From positions 1 to 31,500 of the forward strand of contig DZCR01000018.1 of NCBI GenBank assembly GCA_022736495.1: 31,500 nt of DNA. The letters run 5' to 3'. The stretch is from Desulfobacca acetoxidans (GTDB taxonomy: Bacteria; Desulfobacterota; Desulfobaccia; Desulfobaccales; 0-14-0-80-60-11). Positions within the stretch are counted from its first letter, which is position 1. Every line of letters starts with the position of its first letter. Shown here piece after piece: positions 15,955 through 23,823 of the stretch. The position numbers were made by a program, and so were the translations under genes. The notes below the pieces were generated by a model. It was not told the origin of the DNA, did no database searches, and saw only the letters and a list, made by a program, of their open reading frames with translations.

Positions 15955-16803
15955 ATGATCCAACTGCAAAAGCTCTTCACGCCGGTGAGTTCCATGGATG
16001 CCGCAGAAGCCAAAGATTATATGGCCAAACACGGGGAAGAGGAATACACCCTCCTGGATGTGCGCCAGCCCAGGGAATACGAGGAGGCTCACCTGCCCGG
16101 AGCCAGGCTCATGCCTCTGCCGCAGCTCCCCGACATGTATAAGGATCTGGACCCGGCAAAGCCCACTCTCGTGCATTGCGCCATTGGAGGTAGGAGCCGG
16201 GTGGCGGCCCAAATGCTGTCGGGTTGGGGCTTCAAGGAGGTCTACAACCTGGCGGGAGGGATCAAGGCCTTTGAGGGACCCAAGGCCGCCGGCCCGCAGG
16301 AACTCAACCTGAACCTGGTGCGGGGAGATGAAACCCCGGCGGAAATCATCGCCTTGGGCTACGGTATGGAGAAGGCCTTACAGCTCTTTTATGAAACCTT
16401 GCAAGGGCAATCCCAGGACCGGGAACTGCGGGCTCTTTTCAAGCAACTGGCCCAGGTGGAAGTGCGGCATGAAGAGCGGCTCTTTGAGGCCTACCGCCAG
16501 GTGGAACCTGGTGCCGCGGACCAGGAAAGCTTTGAAGCGTCCATCGTCCCCAAGACCCTGGAAGGCGGCTTCGATGCCAAGGACTTTCTGGAAGCCAACA
16601 AGTCCCACCTGCAGAGCGCGCCCCAGGTCCTCGATTTGGCCATGATGCTGGAAACCCAGGCCCTGGACCTCTACCTCAGGTTCGCGGACCGATGCGAACA
16701 GGGCCCAACCAAAGAAGTGCTGTTTACCCTGGCCGGGGAGGAGAAAGCGCATCTGGCCAGCCTGGGGCGCTTGTTGGAAGAGAAACTGGGGAAACAAGGC
16801 TGA
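15955..16803 (+). CDS. Rhodanese-ferritin-like (rubrerythrin-type) fusion
   Basis: Two-domain cytoplasmic protein. The N-terminal rhodanese domain (about 10-108) has LLDVRQPREYEEAHLPGA and the active-site loop HCAIGGRS with C75, so it could carry a persulfide. The C-terminal part (about 125-278) is a four-helix ferritin-like domain with plausible di-iron ligands: E139 in YGMEKA, the ExxH pair E169/H172 in EVRHEE, E233 in MLETQALDLY, and the ExxH pair E263/H266 in GEEKAH. The start ATG 15955 has GGAGGC nine bases upstream. It is followed after 5 bases by a 4Fe-4S DUF3786 gene, so the pair forms an operon. Joint sulfur/iron or peroxide handling is inference from the domains. Confidence 0.9.
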   Translation: MIQLQKLFTPVSSMDAAEAKDYMAKHGEEEYTLLDVRQPREYEEAHLPGARLMPLPQLPDMYKDLDPAKPTLVHCAIGGRSRVAAQMLSGWGFKEVYNLAGGIKAFEGPKAAGPQELNLNLVRGDETPAEIIALGYGMEKALQLFYETLQGQSQDRELRALFKQLAQVEVRHEERLFEAYRQVEPGAADQESFEASIVPKTLEGGFDAKDFLEANKSHLQSAPQVLDLAMMLETQALDLYLRFADRCEQGPTKEVLFTLAGEEKAHLASLGRLLEEKLGKQG

Positions 16804-16808
16804 ACGGT

Positions 16809-17621
16809 ATGGCGATCACTGTGATGGAAGTATTGAAAACTCTGCCCCGCACCAATTGCGGCGATTGCGGTCAGGCGACCTGTCTGGCCTTTGCCACCCA
16901 GGTGATCAAGGAAGGGGAGGACCTGAATAAATGCCCTCACCTGACCGTGGCGCAGGCGGACCTGGGGCAGGCGGTCCGCGCCCAGCAGGAAGCTGGCGTT
17001 GGGCGGCGCCGGGAATCATTGGCCATTTCCCTGGAAGTGCTCCAGGAAAAGGTGGCCCCTTTGGATTTTGCGGCCCTGGCCCCGGGGCTGGGCGCCACCT
17101 ATGGCGAAGAGGCTGGCCGGCCCTATCTCACCTTGGCCTATTTCGGCTTTTGCCTCCAGGTCTTTAAAGACGAATTGCGCTATCCGCCGGGGGCGCTGGC
17201 CGACCCCTGGGACGCCATCCTGCTCTATAACTACATCGCTTCCCAAGGACAGGAGCCGGTGGCGGGGGTCTGGATCGCCTACAACAGCCTGCCCAACTCG
17301 GTGTCCAAGTCCAAGACCCTGGCCCGCCTGGAACGGAAACTGGCGGACCACTTTGTGGGCCAGGCGGCGCAACTCAAAGAACGGGTGCAGCAACAAGGGG
17401 GTGAAATGGTGGCCGTGGGCGGGGAAGACGCTGATATTCAGGCAGCCTTCCTGCCACTGCCCCGGGTGCCCATTCTCCTGTTATTCTGGGATGCCGAAGC
17501 CGAGGAAGGCTTTGCCCCCCAGGCGCGATTTCTCTTCGACGCCAGCGTCACCGTTTACCTGGACCTGGAAGCTATCCTGTTCCTGGTGGAACATCTGATG
17601 GAGCGGCTGATGTCGAGTTAA
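16809..17621 (+). CDS. DUF3786 protein with N-terminal 4Fe-4S motif
   Basis: The 270-residue product begins with a four-cysteine motif, NCGDCGQATCLAFA then NKCP (C17, C20, C25, C42), like the 4Fe-4S domain found in RnfB and in the corrinoid iron-sulfur protein large subunit. The remainder (about 75-265) matches what I know as DUF3786, a family common in anaerobes with no assigned activity. Recognisable stretches are PYLTLAYFGFCLQV, WDAILLYNYIASQGQEPVAG and PRVPILLLFWDAEAEEGF. The frame is open upstream into the rhodanese gene, but ATG 16809, 5 bases after that gene's stop, puts the Cys motif at the proper distance. A redox or corrinoid-linked role is possible but unproven. Confidence 0.88.
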   Translation: MAITVMEVLKTLPRTNCGDCGQATCLAFATQVIKEGEDLNKCPHLTVAQADLGQAVRAQQEAGVGRRRESLAISLEVLQEKVAPLDFAALAPGLGATYGEEAGRPYLTLAYFGFCLQVFKDELRYPPGALADPWDAILLYNYIASQGQEPVAGVWIAYNSLPNSVSKSKTLARLERKLADHFVGQAAQLKERVQQQGGEMVAVGGEDADIQAAFLPLPRVPILLLFWDAEAEEGFAPQARFLFDASVTVYLDLEAILFLVEHLMERLMSS

Positions 17622-17633
17622 CCTAAATTTTCA

Positions 17634-17674
17634 GGGGGAGGGGGCCAGGGGCGCAAACCCCTGCCGCCCTCCCC
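17634..17674. terminator. GC-rich hairpin between convergent genes
   Basis: G-rich (17634-17651) and C-rich (17658-17674) arms fold into a long stem; the inner pair is CAGGGG/CCCCTG around a CGCAAA loop. It lies 12 bases after the DUF3786 stop, between convergent genes. No T tract follows, so it may only slow polymerase or protect RNA ends. Confidence 0.4.
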
Positions 17675-17799
17675 TACCAAGTTGCGCTCATAGAAGTAAG
17701 AAAAGCTCACGGTCTGTAGGAGCGTACCATGAATGTGCGCCCAAGCTGAAGGCGGATACATGGGTCAGCCCCTTCAAAAATTAAATTACCTTTATGGTA

Positions 17800-18753
17800 T
17801 TAGACGTGATTGCGGAGCTGTAACTCCGCCGGATGGGGATGGAGGTAAACCTGTTCCGTCAAGTAGGGCTGATGATATTTCCGGACATAGTGATTAATCA
17901 AGGTGACGGGTACCACCAGAGGTACATAGCCTTGATGGTAATTGTCGATAATTTCAAGCAATTCCTGCTTTTCCTCTGCTGTTAGCTCCTTCTTGAAGTA
18001 ACCCATCAGGTGATGCAGGACATTGGTGTTTTTCTTGGGGGTGGCTTTCAGGCGGAGAGCCTCCATAAGCCGGGACTGATAGCGCCCGTAGAGTGCCGCC
18101 GCCGGCAGCTCTTTGGCCGCGGCGACTAGTTTGCCCAGCTCCCGGTAGTGCTCGGGGCTGTGGGCCAGGATGAGGAGCTTATGCCGGGTATGGAAGGCCA
18201 CCAGGCCGCCGAGGCCGGTTTTGGCGGCCAGGAGTTCCCGCCAGCGCTGGAAAACGAACAGGCGCTCGATGAAGTTCTCCCGGAGCACGGGGTCATGGAG
18301 GCGGCCTTCATCTTCCACCGGCAGGAGCGGGAAGTGCCCCATGAAGATCCGGGCAAACATCCCCACTCCTTTGATCACCGGAGCGCCCTGGGGCGGCTCG
18401 CTGTAGACCCTGACTCGCTCCATGCCGCTGCTGGGGGATTTGCTTTTAAAAATAAAGCCGCACAAATCTTCCGGTTCCAGTTCCTGCACCCGTTTTTGGG
18501 CCCACGTTACCATGCGTTCGGTGTGATCAATCTTGGTGCGCACGGTCATCAGGCGGGGGGCCTCCGGGTCTCCCACCAGGCGCATGGCTTCCCGGGGCAC
18601 TCCCAGCCCGCACTCCACTTCGGGGCAGACAGGAACAAATTCCACATAGCGTCCCAGGGTAGCGGTGATGAAACGGTCTAACTGGTGGCCGCCATCGAAC
18701 CGGACCTCCTGGCCCAACAGGCAGGCGCTGATCCCCAAGCGAATTTTTTGCAT
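17800..18753 (-). CDS. DUF523-DUF1722 (YbgA-like) protein
   Basis: Two conserved domains of unknown function in one chain of 317 residues from ATG 18753. DUF523 (about 1-145) shows the family's opening ISACLLGQEVRFDGGH and VPVCPEVECGLGVPREAM, with Cys residues likely to bind metal, plus FKSKSPSSGMERVRVY. DUF1722 (about 185-305) shows RWRELLA, GLVAFHTRHKLLILAHSP and LHHLMGYFKKELT. The fusion is a known arrangement, sometimes described near thiol or photolyase-type functions, but its biochemical role is not established. The frame opens 11 codons earlier (18786), but the ATG before the first conserved residue is preferred; AGGAG lies 12 bases upstream. No partner gene adjoins. Confidence 0.88.
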   Translation of the reverse strand: MQKIRLGISACLLGQEVRFDGGHQLDRFITATLGRYVEFVPVCPEVECGLGVPREAMRLVGDPEAPRLMTVRTKIDHTERMVTWAQKRVQELEPEDLCGFIFKSKSPSSGMERVRVYSEPPQGAPVIKGVGMFARIFMGHFPLLPVEDEGRLHDPVLRENFIERLFVFQRWRELLAAKTGLGGLVAFHTRHKLLILAHSPEHYRELGKLVAAAKELPAAALYGRYQSRLMEALRLKATPKKNTNVLHHLMGYFKKELTAEEKQELLEIIDNYHQGYVPLVVPVTLINHYVRKYHQPYLTEQVYLHPHPAELQLRNHV

Positions 18754-19195
18754 AAGCCTTGTGCTCCTGCGAGGATGTGTGTTCAAAAAATTCAGGCCCT
18801 GGCTGATTTAAGATCCCCCCACCCCCCCTTTTGCCAAGGGGAGCTTCAGAACTAAGTTTTCACAGTGCTCCCCCAAATCTTGCTCAGGTAAGGTTGGTTT
18901 TCAGGGCTTACCGATAAACGCATAAACTTTTGACTTCCTCTATAACTATACAACAGATTGAGGGAAAACTAGCAGAGCCCGGCAGAAAGGAGCCACTTTT
19001 GAACAGCCGGGCCCTCTGCTCTCTGGGTTTCTCGCGGTCCCTTGCGAGGCCCGGAAGAAAAATCGCCTCATTTGAATAGAGTTGTGCACAAAGGACTGAA
19101 GTTGTGCTAAAATGTTTTGTGAAATATTTCTCTTGACCCCGTTTCAATATGGGCAAAGGGATTTGGTCTGCCCGGTTGGGAATAGTGAGGCAATC
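18754..19195. other. Divergent intergenic region before phaE
   Basis: This 442-base gap separates the DUF523/DUF1722 gene and the pha operon. The part nearest the left gene holds C- and G-rich tracts. It includes the inverted repeat at 18972-19019. No convincing gene is seen; a frame on the minus strand (18908-19156) has no family features. The phaE promoter should lie here, but I cannot fix its elements. Confidence 0.45.
18972..19019. repeat. Inverted repeat upstream of the pha operon
   Basis: GCAGAG and CCCGGC (18972-18983) pair with GCCGGG and CTCTGC (19006-19019), a 12-bp stem with a two-base bulge and a 22-base loop. It could be a terminator of upstream read-through or a regulatory site; no T tract follows on the plus strand. 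Confidence 0.35.
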
Positions 19196-20107
19196 GTGGC
19201 GCAGGAGTTTTCCAGAGCAACCGAGTCAGAACCCCTACTGGCCGCCTGGATCAAATGGACCATGGATTTTTGGGATACCATGGCCCAAATGGGGCCCGGG
19301 CCGGCCGGGATATCCGAAACCGATGGCGGCGTCTTCCCGGAAGGCGCTGCCCCGGGTGACGCCTGGCTGTCGTCCTTGCACCTGTGGCAGGCCTTTTTTT
19401 CGTTGTTGACGGAACCGGAAACCGTGGCCGCGGTTTTTCATGGTATCAGGGCGCCTGAGGAGGTTGTTTTGAGGATGGCCCAGGCGGGTTGGGGTGGCTA
19501 TTCTCAGCTGCACCGCCAGTGGCTGGCGGGCTGGACGGGCGCTGGCGCTCTTGCCGGGCTCGACGATTTTGCCGGGCTGGAAAGGGATATTGCCAAGATC
19601 TGCAATGATCTCTATGAAAATGACTTTCGCCGGTTGTTGAACCTGCCGCATCTGCGCCTGACCCGTCTGACTCAGGAGCGCCTCAGCCAGGCCACTGACA
19701 AATTCAACCAATTTCAGGCAGCCATGGCCGAATTCATCTCGGTGCTGTTCCTGCCGGTAAAAAAATCTCTGCGGGCCATGGCGGGAGTGCAAGGTATGGG
19801 TAGGCAGGAAAAGCCCCCGGAAGATTTTAAGGAGTATTACAAGGGGTGGCTGAAAATCCTGGAAGGGCATTACATGACGCTGTTCCAGTCGGCGGAGTAT
19901 GCCCGGACCCTGGTCCACACCCTCAGTGCTCTGCAAGAATTCACCATGGCGAAAGACGCACTCATGGCCGAGGCTCTGGAGGCCTTGTCCCTGCCCAGCC
20001 GGCGGGACCTGGATGCCCTCTACCGGGAACTATATGTGCTGAAGAAAAGCCTGAAAGAGATGGCCAAAAAATTAGACCGGATCGAGCCTGCAAAGGAGCC
20101 CAGTTGA
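19196..20107 (+). CDS. phaE: Class III polyhydroxyalkanoate synthase subunit PhaE
   Basis: Non-catalytic partner required for activity of class III PHA synthase on the granule surface. From GTG 19196 (GAGG six bases upstream) the product is 303 residues; an ATG at 19112 would add 28 residues with no evident function. Family traits: early Trp-rich helix LLAAWIKWTMDFWDTMAQMG, a central helical region with NDLYENDFRRLLNLPHLRLT, then FKEYYKGWLKILEGHYMTLF, and a C-terminal LPSRRDLDALYRELYVLKK, which is the most conserved PhaE segment. The stop TGA overlaps the phaC ATG by one base, confirming the operon. Confidence 0.88.
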   Translation: MAQEFSRATESEPLLAAWIKWTMDFWDTMAQMGPGPAGISETDGGVFPEGAAPGDAWLSSLHLWQAFFSLLTEPETVAAVFHGIRAPEEVVLRMAQAGWGGYSQLHRQWLAGWTGAGALAGLDDFAGLERDIAKICNDLYENDFRRLLNLPHLRLTRLTQERLSQATDKFNQFQAAMAEFISVLFLPVKKSLRAMAGVQGMGRQEKPPEDFKEYYKGWLKILEGHYMTLFQSAEYARTLVHTLSALQEFTMAKDALMAEALEALSLPSRRDLDALYRELYVLKKSLKEMAKKLDRIEPAKEPS

Positions 20108-21183
20108 TGGACCGGCCCAAGATTCCGGTGAATCTTATCCTGGCCAGGCTGGCGGCGGATGCTGAAGCGGCCAAGCATCGCCTGGAAAAGGCCAAAGATA
20201 TTTTGCTCGGCCCCCTGGACACGGACATCGGCGCCACCCCCTATGATCCGGTCTACCAGGAAGACCGGGTCAGTCTCAAATATTACCGCCCAGAAACGGC
20301 CCGCCTGAAGACTCCGTTACTGCTGGTGCACGGCTTGTTCAACCGGGAAACCATCCTGGATCTGCAGCCGGATCGCAGCATTGTCCAGAATCTCCTCAAT
20401 GAGGGTCTGGAAGTCTATCTGGTTGAATGGGGCTCTCCCACGCGGCGGGACCAGTTCCTGACCTTGGATGACCATATCAACGGCTATCTGGATAACATCG
20501 TGGATTTTATCCGCCGACGGCATGGGGAGGCCCAGGTAAACCTCATGGGAGTGTGCCTGGGAGGGACCTTTGGGGTCATCTACGCCGCGCTCCACCCGGA
20601 AAAGATCAGGAACTTGATCACCACCGTGGCTCCCACCCATTTTGATACGCCCAAGGGTCTGTTGCACATCTGGCTCAAGGAGATCGACGTCGACCGGCTG
20701 GTGGATGCCTTCGGCAACCTGCCCGGCAACCTGGTGAACACGGCCTTTCTGCTCCTGAATCCGCCCCGGCTCTTTTTGGATAAGTATCTTGGTTTCCTGG
20801 AAAATATGGACAACAAAGAGTTCGTGGAAAACTTTATCCGCATGGAAAAATGGATTTTCGACAGCCCGGACGTGCCGGGGGAGACCATGCGGCAATTGCT
20901 CAAGGACCTGTATCAGGGAAACCGGCTGGTGCACAATCAACTGGAGGTGGGGGGGCGCCGGGTGAATCTCGAGCAGGTCACCATGCCCCTGCTCAACATC
21001 TATGGCCGGTACGACCACCTGGTGCCGCCGGAGGCGTGTGAAGTTTTGACGAAAAGCGTGGGGAGCCGGGATAGCCGGGATGTCTGCCTGGATACCGGAC
21101 ATATCGGCATTTACGTCAGCGCTCGCTTTCAGAAAGAGATCGTCCCCACGATTGCCGCCTGGCTTCGGGAACGGGAGGGTTAA
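20107..21183 (+). CDS. phaC: Class III polyhydroxyalkanoate synthase subunit PhaC
   Basis: Catalytic subunit polymerising 3-hydroxyacyl-CoA into storage polyester. The 358-residue length fits class III (about 355), shorter than class I. The alpha/beta hydrolase fold shows LLLVHGLFNRETILDL (oxyanion region), the lipase-like box GVCLGG with nucleophile C150, catalytic D303 in YGRYDHLVPP and H332 in DTGHIG; the characteristic VEWGSPTRRD and HIWLKEIDVDRLVDAFGNLP are also present. ATG 20107 shares one base with the phaE stop, so translation is coupled. Depolymerase, phasin and PhaA/PhaB genes are not in the window, so the monomer source is not visible. Confidence 0.96.
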   Translation: MDRPKIPVNLILARLAADAEAAKHRLEKAKDILLGPLDTDIGATPYDPVYQEDRVSLKYYRPETARLKTPLLLVHGLFNRETILDLQPDRSIVQNLLNEGLEVYLVEWGSPTRRDQFLTLDDHINGYLDNIVDFIRRRHGEAQVNLMGVCLGGTFGVIYAALHPEKIRNLITTVAPTHFDTPKGLLHIWLKEIDVDRLVDAFGNLPGNLVNTAFLLLNPPRLFLDKYLGFLENMDNKEFVENFIRMEKWIFDSPDVPGETMRQLLKDLYQGNRLVHNQLEVGGRRVNLEQVTMPLLNIYGRYDHLVPPEACEVLTKSVGSRDSRDVCLDTGHIGIYVSARFQKEIVPTIAAWLREREG

Positions 21184-21186
21184 GTT

Positions 21187-22293
21187 TTGGAAGCTGGAAA
21201 CCGAAACGTAGATTATGAACCTCAAGGGAAAAACCTCGCCATGCCCATGAGAATCGACTATTTCAAAAAGTTGTGTGAGATCTGCCAGACCTTTGGCACG
21301 GCCCGCAATCGCCGGGAACTCTTGGAGATGATCTTTATGAGCGCTATGGACCTCCTGGAGGGCAAGGCGGCGTGCCTGTACCTGACGGAAGTCAGCAAAC
21401 AGGGGTTGATTCCCATTGCCCAGAAAGGCTTGTCCGAAAGTTACTTCCGCTCCAAGAAATCCATACTGATCCAGAAGATCGTGCCCCGGGTACTGAAACA
21501 AGGCTTTTTTTACTGCCGGGAGGCAGCGGTGGACCCTAAACTGGCATATCCCGATGCCAAGAAGGCCGAGGGCATCGCCTCCATCCTGGCGGTGCCGGTA
21601 ATGGTCAAGGGCAAAAATTTGGGGGTTTTTTGTCTGTTCACCGCTGCGCCCCGGGAGTTTGCTCCGGAGGAAAAAGAGTTTCTCACCCTATTGGCGCAAC
21701 AAGCGGGCGGGGTCATGGAACACGCCCGTCTCATTGACCACCTGCGCCAGGAGACCCAGCTCTTTTTCGATCTGGCCGTCAACCTCAGCGGCAGCCTGGA
21801 CGTAAAAGAGATCTTGCGCGCCCTGACCACCGATCTTGCCCGCGCCTTGGACGTGAAAGGCGTTTCCATCCGCCTTTTGGATGAGAATAAAGAGACTTTG
21901 AAATTGGTCGCTTCCTCCGGCTTGAGCAAGAAGTACCTGCAAAAGGGACCGGTATCGGCTCAGGAAAGCATCGCCCAGGCCCTGAAGGGCAGCAAACCTG
22001 TCATCATTTTGAACGCCGCCACCGACAAACGGGTGCAATACCGGGCGGTGAACCAGGAAGAAGGCATCGTCACGATTTTGGCCGCGCCCATTAAGACCAA
22101 GGAGCACGTGATTGGGGTATTGCGCCTGTACAGCAAGGTGACACGGCATTTCACCCCCGAAGAAATCAAGCTGGTCACCGCCCTGGCGTATCTGGGCGGC
22201 CTGGCGATCCAGAATGCCTCGTTGTATCTGATTTGCCAGACGGATATGAAGGACTTACAAGAAGAATTGTGGAGCCACCGTTCCTGGTTTTAG
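21187..22293 (+). CDS. Tandem-GAF sensor protein in pha operon
   Basis: A 368-residue protein with two GAF domains and no output domain. GAF1 spans about 35-180 (core EGIASILAVPVMVKGKNLGVFCLF). GAF2 spans about 205-350 (EEGIVTILAAPIKTKEHVIGVLRLY, then FTPEEIKLVTALAYLGGLAIQNA). GAF domains bind small ligands or mediate dimers. No kinase, cyclase or DNA-binding part follows; the chain ends about 20 residues after GAF2. The start TTG 21187 has GGGAGG at good distance; ATG at 21241 is an alternative that skips the first 18 residues. It begins 3 bases after phaC and lies before the terminator, so it is co-expressed with the polyester genes. A regulatory role for storage is inference. Confidence 0.85.
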   Translation: MEAGNRNVDYEPQGKNLAMPMRIDYFKKLCEICQTFGTARNRRELLEMIFMSAMDLLEGKAACLYLTEVSKQGLIPIAQKGLSESYFRSKKSILIQKIVPRVLKQGFFYCREAAVDPKLAYPDAKKAEGIASILAVPVMVKGKNLGVFCLFTAAPREFAPEEKEFLTLLAQQAGGVMEHARLIDHLRQETQLFFDLAVNLSGSLDVKEILRALTTDLARALDVKGVSIRLLDENKETLKLVASSGLSKKYLQKGPVSAQESIAQALKGSKPVIILNAATDKRVQYRAVNQEEGIVTILAAPIKTKEHVIGVLRLYSKVTRHFTPEEIKLVTALAYLGGLAIQNASLYLICQTDMKDLQEELWSHRSWF

Positions 22294-22316
22294 CTGTCCG
22301 ATCCTGCACCGGCATG

Positions 22317-22349
22317 ACCAACTCCGTTTGAAGTGCGAAGTTGGTTTTT
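22317..22349 (+). terminator. Rho-independent terminator of the pha operon
   Basis: ACCAACT (22317-22323) pairs with AGTTGGT (22339-22345) around a 15-base loop and runs directly into a T tract (22345-22349). It lies 24 bases after the GAF protein stop. An overlapping repeat, AAGTGC-AAG/CTTGCACTT, may serve the converging liv operon. Confidence 0.6.
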
Positions 22350-22363
22350 CCTTGCACTTTGAA

Positions 22364-23074
22364 CTAAATCCCTAAATAAGTGCGGCGCACTTCGTCATTT
22401 TTACTGAGTTCCCGGGCCGGGCCTTCCAGGTGCACCTTGCCTTCGGCCAGGACATAGGCGTAATCGCTCACGGCCAGGGCCATGGTGACGTTTTGCTCCA
22501 CCAGGAGCATGGTCAGGCCGGTCTTTTTGAGGCGCGTCAGGGCCTCAAACAGGGTAAGGGCCAACAGGGGCGAGAGGCCCAGGGAGAGTTCATCCAGCAT
22601 CAGGACTTCGGGTTCAGCCATCAGGCCCCGGGCCACCGCGACCATTTGCTGTTCGCCGCCGCTCAGGGTGCCGGCCTTCTGGCGGGCCCGTTCCTTGAGG
22701 CGGGGAAAGAGTCCGTAGACTTTTTCCAGGTTCTGATTAAACGAGGCCCGGGCCCGGGGGGAAAACGCCCCCAGTTCCAGATTTTCATAAATGGTCATCT
22801 CGGTGAACAACTGGCGGCCTTCGGGCACCAGCACCATGCCGGCCTGGGCCCGGGCATGGGCGGCCAGATTGGAGACATCTTCTCCCTGGAAGGATACTGT
22901 CCCTTCCAGGGGGCGCATCAGGCCCATGACGGTTTTTAATAAGGTGGTCTTGCCCACGCCGTTACTGCCTACCAGGGTGGTGAGCTTGCCCGGCTCCAAC
23001 TTGAGGTTGACCCCCCACAGGATTTGGACGCCCTCGTAGCCCGAGGCGATGTTATTCACTTCTAAGATAGCCAT
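22364..23074 (-). CDS. livF: Branched-chain amino-acid ABC transporter ATPase LivF
   Basis: ATP-binding subunit on the inner face of the membrane. The 236-residue length is typical. Walker A GSNGVGKTT (36-44), Q-loop region, signature LSGGEQQMVAVARGLM, Walker B VLMLDELSLGLSP and the switch His region replaced by the family's usual LLVEQNVTMAL are all present. The last gene of the livKHMGF run, it starts 5 bases after the livG stop and converges on the pha operon. The substrate could be Leu/Ile/Val or another small acid or amide; this family is often over-annotated. Confidence 0.94.
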   Translation of the reverse strand: MAILEVNNIASGYEGVQILWGVNLKLEPGKLTTLVGSNGVGKTTLLKTVMGLMRPLEGTVSFQGEDVSNLAAHARAQAGMVLVPEGRQLFTEMTIYENLELGAFSPRARASFNQNLEKVYGLFPRLKERARQKAGTLSGGEQQMVAVARGLMAEPEVLMLDELSLGLSPLLALTLFEALTRLKKTGLTMLLVEQNVTMALAVSDYAYVLAEGKVHLEGPARELSKNDEVRRTYLGI

Positions 23075-23079
23075 GAAAT

Positions 23080-23823
23080 CTACTCCGCCAGCAGTTGCGC
23101 CGTCAGGTTCGGATCGCCCAGATAGGCCTCGATCACCTGAGGGTCGTTGGCCACTTCCTCAGGAGGTCCCTCGGCAATTAACGTGCCGTAATCCAGGACT
23201 ATGAGCCGGTGGGAGATGGCCATGATGGCCTGCATGACGTGCTCAATCATCAGAATTGATATGCCGTCTTCCCGAATGGACTGCACCGTTTCCATCATGG
23301 CGGCGATTTCCGCAGGATTGAGCCCAGCCAGCACTTCATCCAGAAGCAGGAGATAGGGACGGGCCGCCAGCGCCCGGGCCAGCTCCAGGCGCTTTTTCTG
23401 GGCCACGTTGAGGCTCCCCGAGGGCTGGTCGGCCCGATCGATCAGATCCACCTTCTCCAAGGCGCCGTCGGCCAAGCGTTTGGCCTCTTTGAGGGAGTGC
23501 TGTTCCCGGCCGTAACAGGCTCCCACCATGGCGTTTTCCCGCACCGTCAACTCGTGGAGGGGACGCACTACCTGGTGGGCCCGGGCCATACCCCGGCGGG
23601 CCGCTTCGTACGAGGGCAGACCGGTGATATCATCACCCCGAAAGATTACCCGGCCGCGCTCCGGCGTATAGACCCCGTTGATGACGTTGAACAGGGTGGT
23701 CTTACCCGCGCCGTTGGGTCCGATGAGGCCCAAAATCTGGCCTTCGGGCAAATCAAAGCTGACGTCGGTCAGGGCTTGAAGGCCACCGAAACGCTTATAG
23801 ACTTCTTTGACCTGCAGGATCAT
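23080..23823 (-). CDS. livG: Branched-chain amino-acid ABC transporter ATPase LivG
   Basis: Second ATPase of the importer, 247 residues. Walker A GPNGAGKTT, Walker B YLLLLDEVLAGLNPAE and switch region SILMIEHVMQAIM are clear. The signature motif reads GSLNVAQKKRLELARALA, the LivG-type variant of LSGGQ in which the canonical serine-glycine pair is altered; it is normal for this subfamily to vary here. ATG 23823 overlaps the livM stop by four bases (ATGA), giving translational coupling. Confidence 0.94.
   Translation of the reverse strand: MILQVKEVYKRFGGLQALTDVSFDLPEGQILGLIGPNGAGKTTLFNVINGVYTPERGRVIFRGDDITGLPSYEAARRGMARAHQVVRPLHELTVRENAMVGACYGREQHSLKEAKRLADGALEKVDLIDRADQPSGSLNVAQKKRLELARALAARPYLLLLDEVLAGLNPAEIAAMMETVQSIREDGISILMIEHVMQAIMAISHRLIVLDYGTLIAEGPPEEVANDPQVIEAYLGDPNLTAQLLAE

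Noticed and set aside
18908..19156. An 82-codon minus-strand frame before phaE
   Set aside because: No ribosome site, no family features, and it overlaps an inverted repeat and the phaE leader.
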